5,583 nucleotides of DNA from Treponema sp. (GTDB lineage: Bacteria; Spirochaetota; Spirochaetia; Treponematales; Breznakiellaceae). Shown one piece after another: positions 5,329 through 5,583 of the stretch. The stretch lies in contig JAITON010000166.1 of the NCBI GenBank assembly GCA_031289935.1, forward strand, positions 1-5,583. Reading direction: 5' to 3'. Below the pieces are notes generated by a model. It worked only from the letters and a program-made list of their open reading frames with translations. It did not search any database and was not told where the DNA came from. Every line of letters begins with the position of its first letter. The stretch's first letter is position 1. Both the position numbers and the translations under genes were made by a program.

Positions 5329-5583
5329 CTACCACTCCCCCGGCGCAAAGCCTTGCGGAGTCTCAATCTGCATGGTGTCTCCGGTTTGCACAATCACATA
5401 GAGCCCCGCTTCTATGGCCGCCTCTTTTACCCTCTCCGGGAACACCGCCCCGGCCATCGCGCCCCGGATAACACGGCTGTCGTGGTGCTTGTCCATGTAT
5501 TGCCGCAGTGTTTCCAGCCGCCTGATATGTTTCGTAATGTCGTCTTCTTTGGGCCGGCTTTTTACCTCCACCGCCACCGAGTA
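5329..5583 (-). CDS. C-terminal part of a PD-(D/E)XK-like protein of unknown function, cut by window edge
   Basis: The last 84 codons of a gene whose start lies beyond the right edge. The frame is open to the edge, with Tyr and Ser codons before a GTG at 5577 that could be mistaken for a start. VAVEVKSRP right at the edge has the E-x-K element of PD-(D/E)XK nuclease-fold proteins, placed at the end of a strand. A helical stretch (ITKHIRRLETLRQYM), a second hydrophobic strand (GAMAGAVFP), and GLYVIVQTGDTMQIETP follow. I recall this ending (strand, GLYVI, SGDT-like, then a final EW) from small uncharacterised proteins common in Treponema and some other bacteria, annotated as DUF3782-like; that link is from memory. 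Whether it cuts DNA cannot be judged because the other catalytic residues are outside the window. It converges on the 577-residue gene with a 7-bp gap and no terminator between them. Confidence 0.75.
   Translation of the reverse strand, partial: YSVAVEVKSRPKEDDITKHIRRLETLRQYMDKHHDSRVIRGAMAGAVFPERVKEAAIEAGLYVIVQTGDTMQIETPQGFAPGEW

Noticed and set aside
5329..5577. An 82-residue complete gene starting at GTG 5577
   Set aside because: The frame stays open to the edge and the start would cut through the strand carrying E-x-K, so this is the tail of a longer protein.

Overview
The window looks like a piece of a GC-rich bacterial chromosome with a two-membrane cell plan. A spirochaete related to Treponema is my best guess. 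That rests on recalled family resemblance of the right-edge gene and on the overall style of the membrane-protein pair; no marker gene here settles it. I see no rRNA, tRNA, transposase, integrase or CRISPR array.

Layout. Positions 1-271 hold no gene. They contain an AT-rich array of 22-bp tandem units (11-129), then a GC-rich patch of nested inverted repeats (129-268) that includes a perfect 11-bp hairpin (218-242). All of it lies downstream of a minus-strand operon. That operon runs from 2511 to 272: a YciO-type Sua5/YciO/YrdC protein, then, 14 bp later, a complete two-HKD cardiolipin synthase. A 124-bp divergent control region (2512-2635) carries candidate promoters in both directions. To its right a plus-strand pair runs from 2636 to 5321: a 319-residue and a 577-residue membrane protein whose coding regions overlap by 8 bp. 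Seven bases beyond, facing them, is the 3' end of a minus-strand gene cut by the window edge, probably a PD-(D/E)XK-like protein of unknown function.

How the genes may fit together. Cardiolipin synthase makes an envelope phospholipid at the inner membrane. The divergent pair share a topology of three membrane helices, one large extracytoplasmic domain, then three more helices. This is the topology of LptF/LptG lipid-export permeases, and the end of the 577-residue protein also resembles the LptF/G re-entry segment. The extracytoplasmic part of that protein carries TPR-like helices that ordinary LptF/G lack. My inference, untested, is a divergent LptFG-like envelope-lipid export pair next to a lipid-synthesis gene. 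This is the most interesting content of the window. Other points of note are an apparently leaderless GTG start, a C9 tract inside the 319-codon gene, an in-frame 12-bp repeat expansion in the YciO homologue, and the dyad-bearing 22-bp array.
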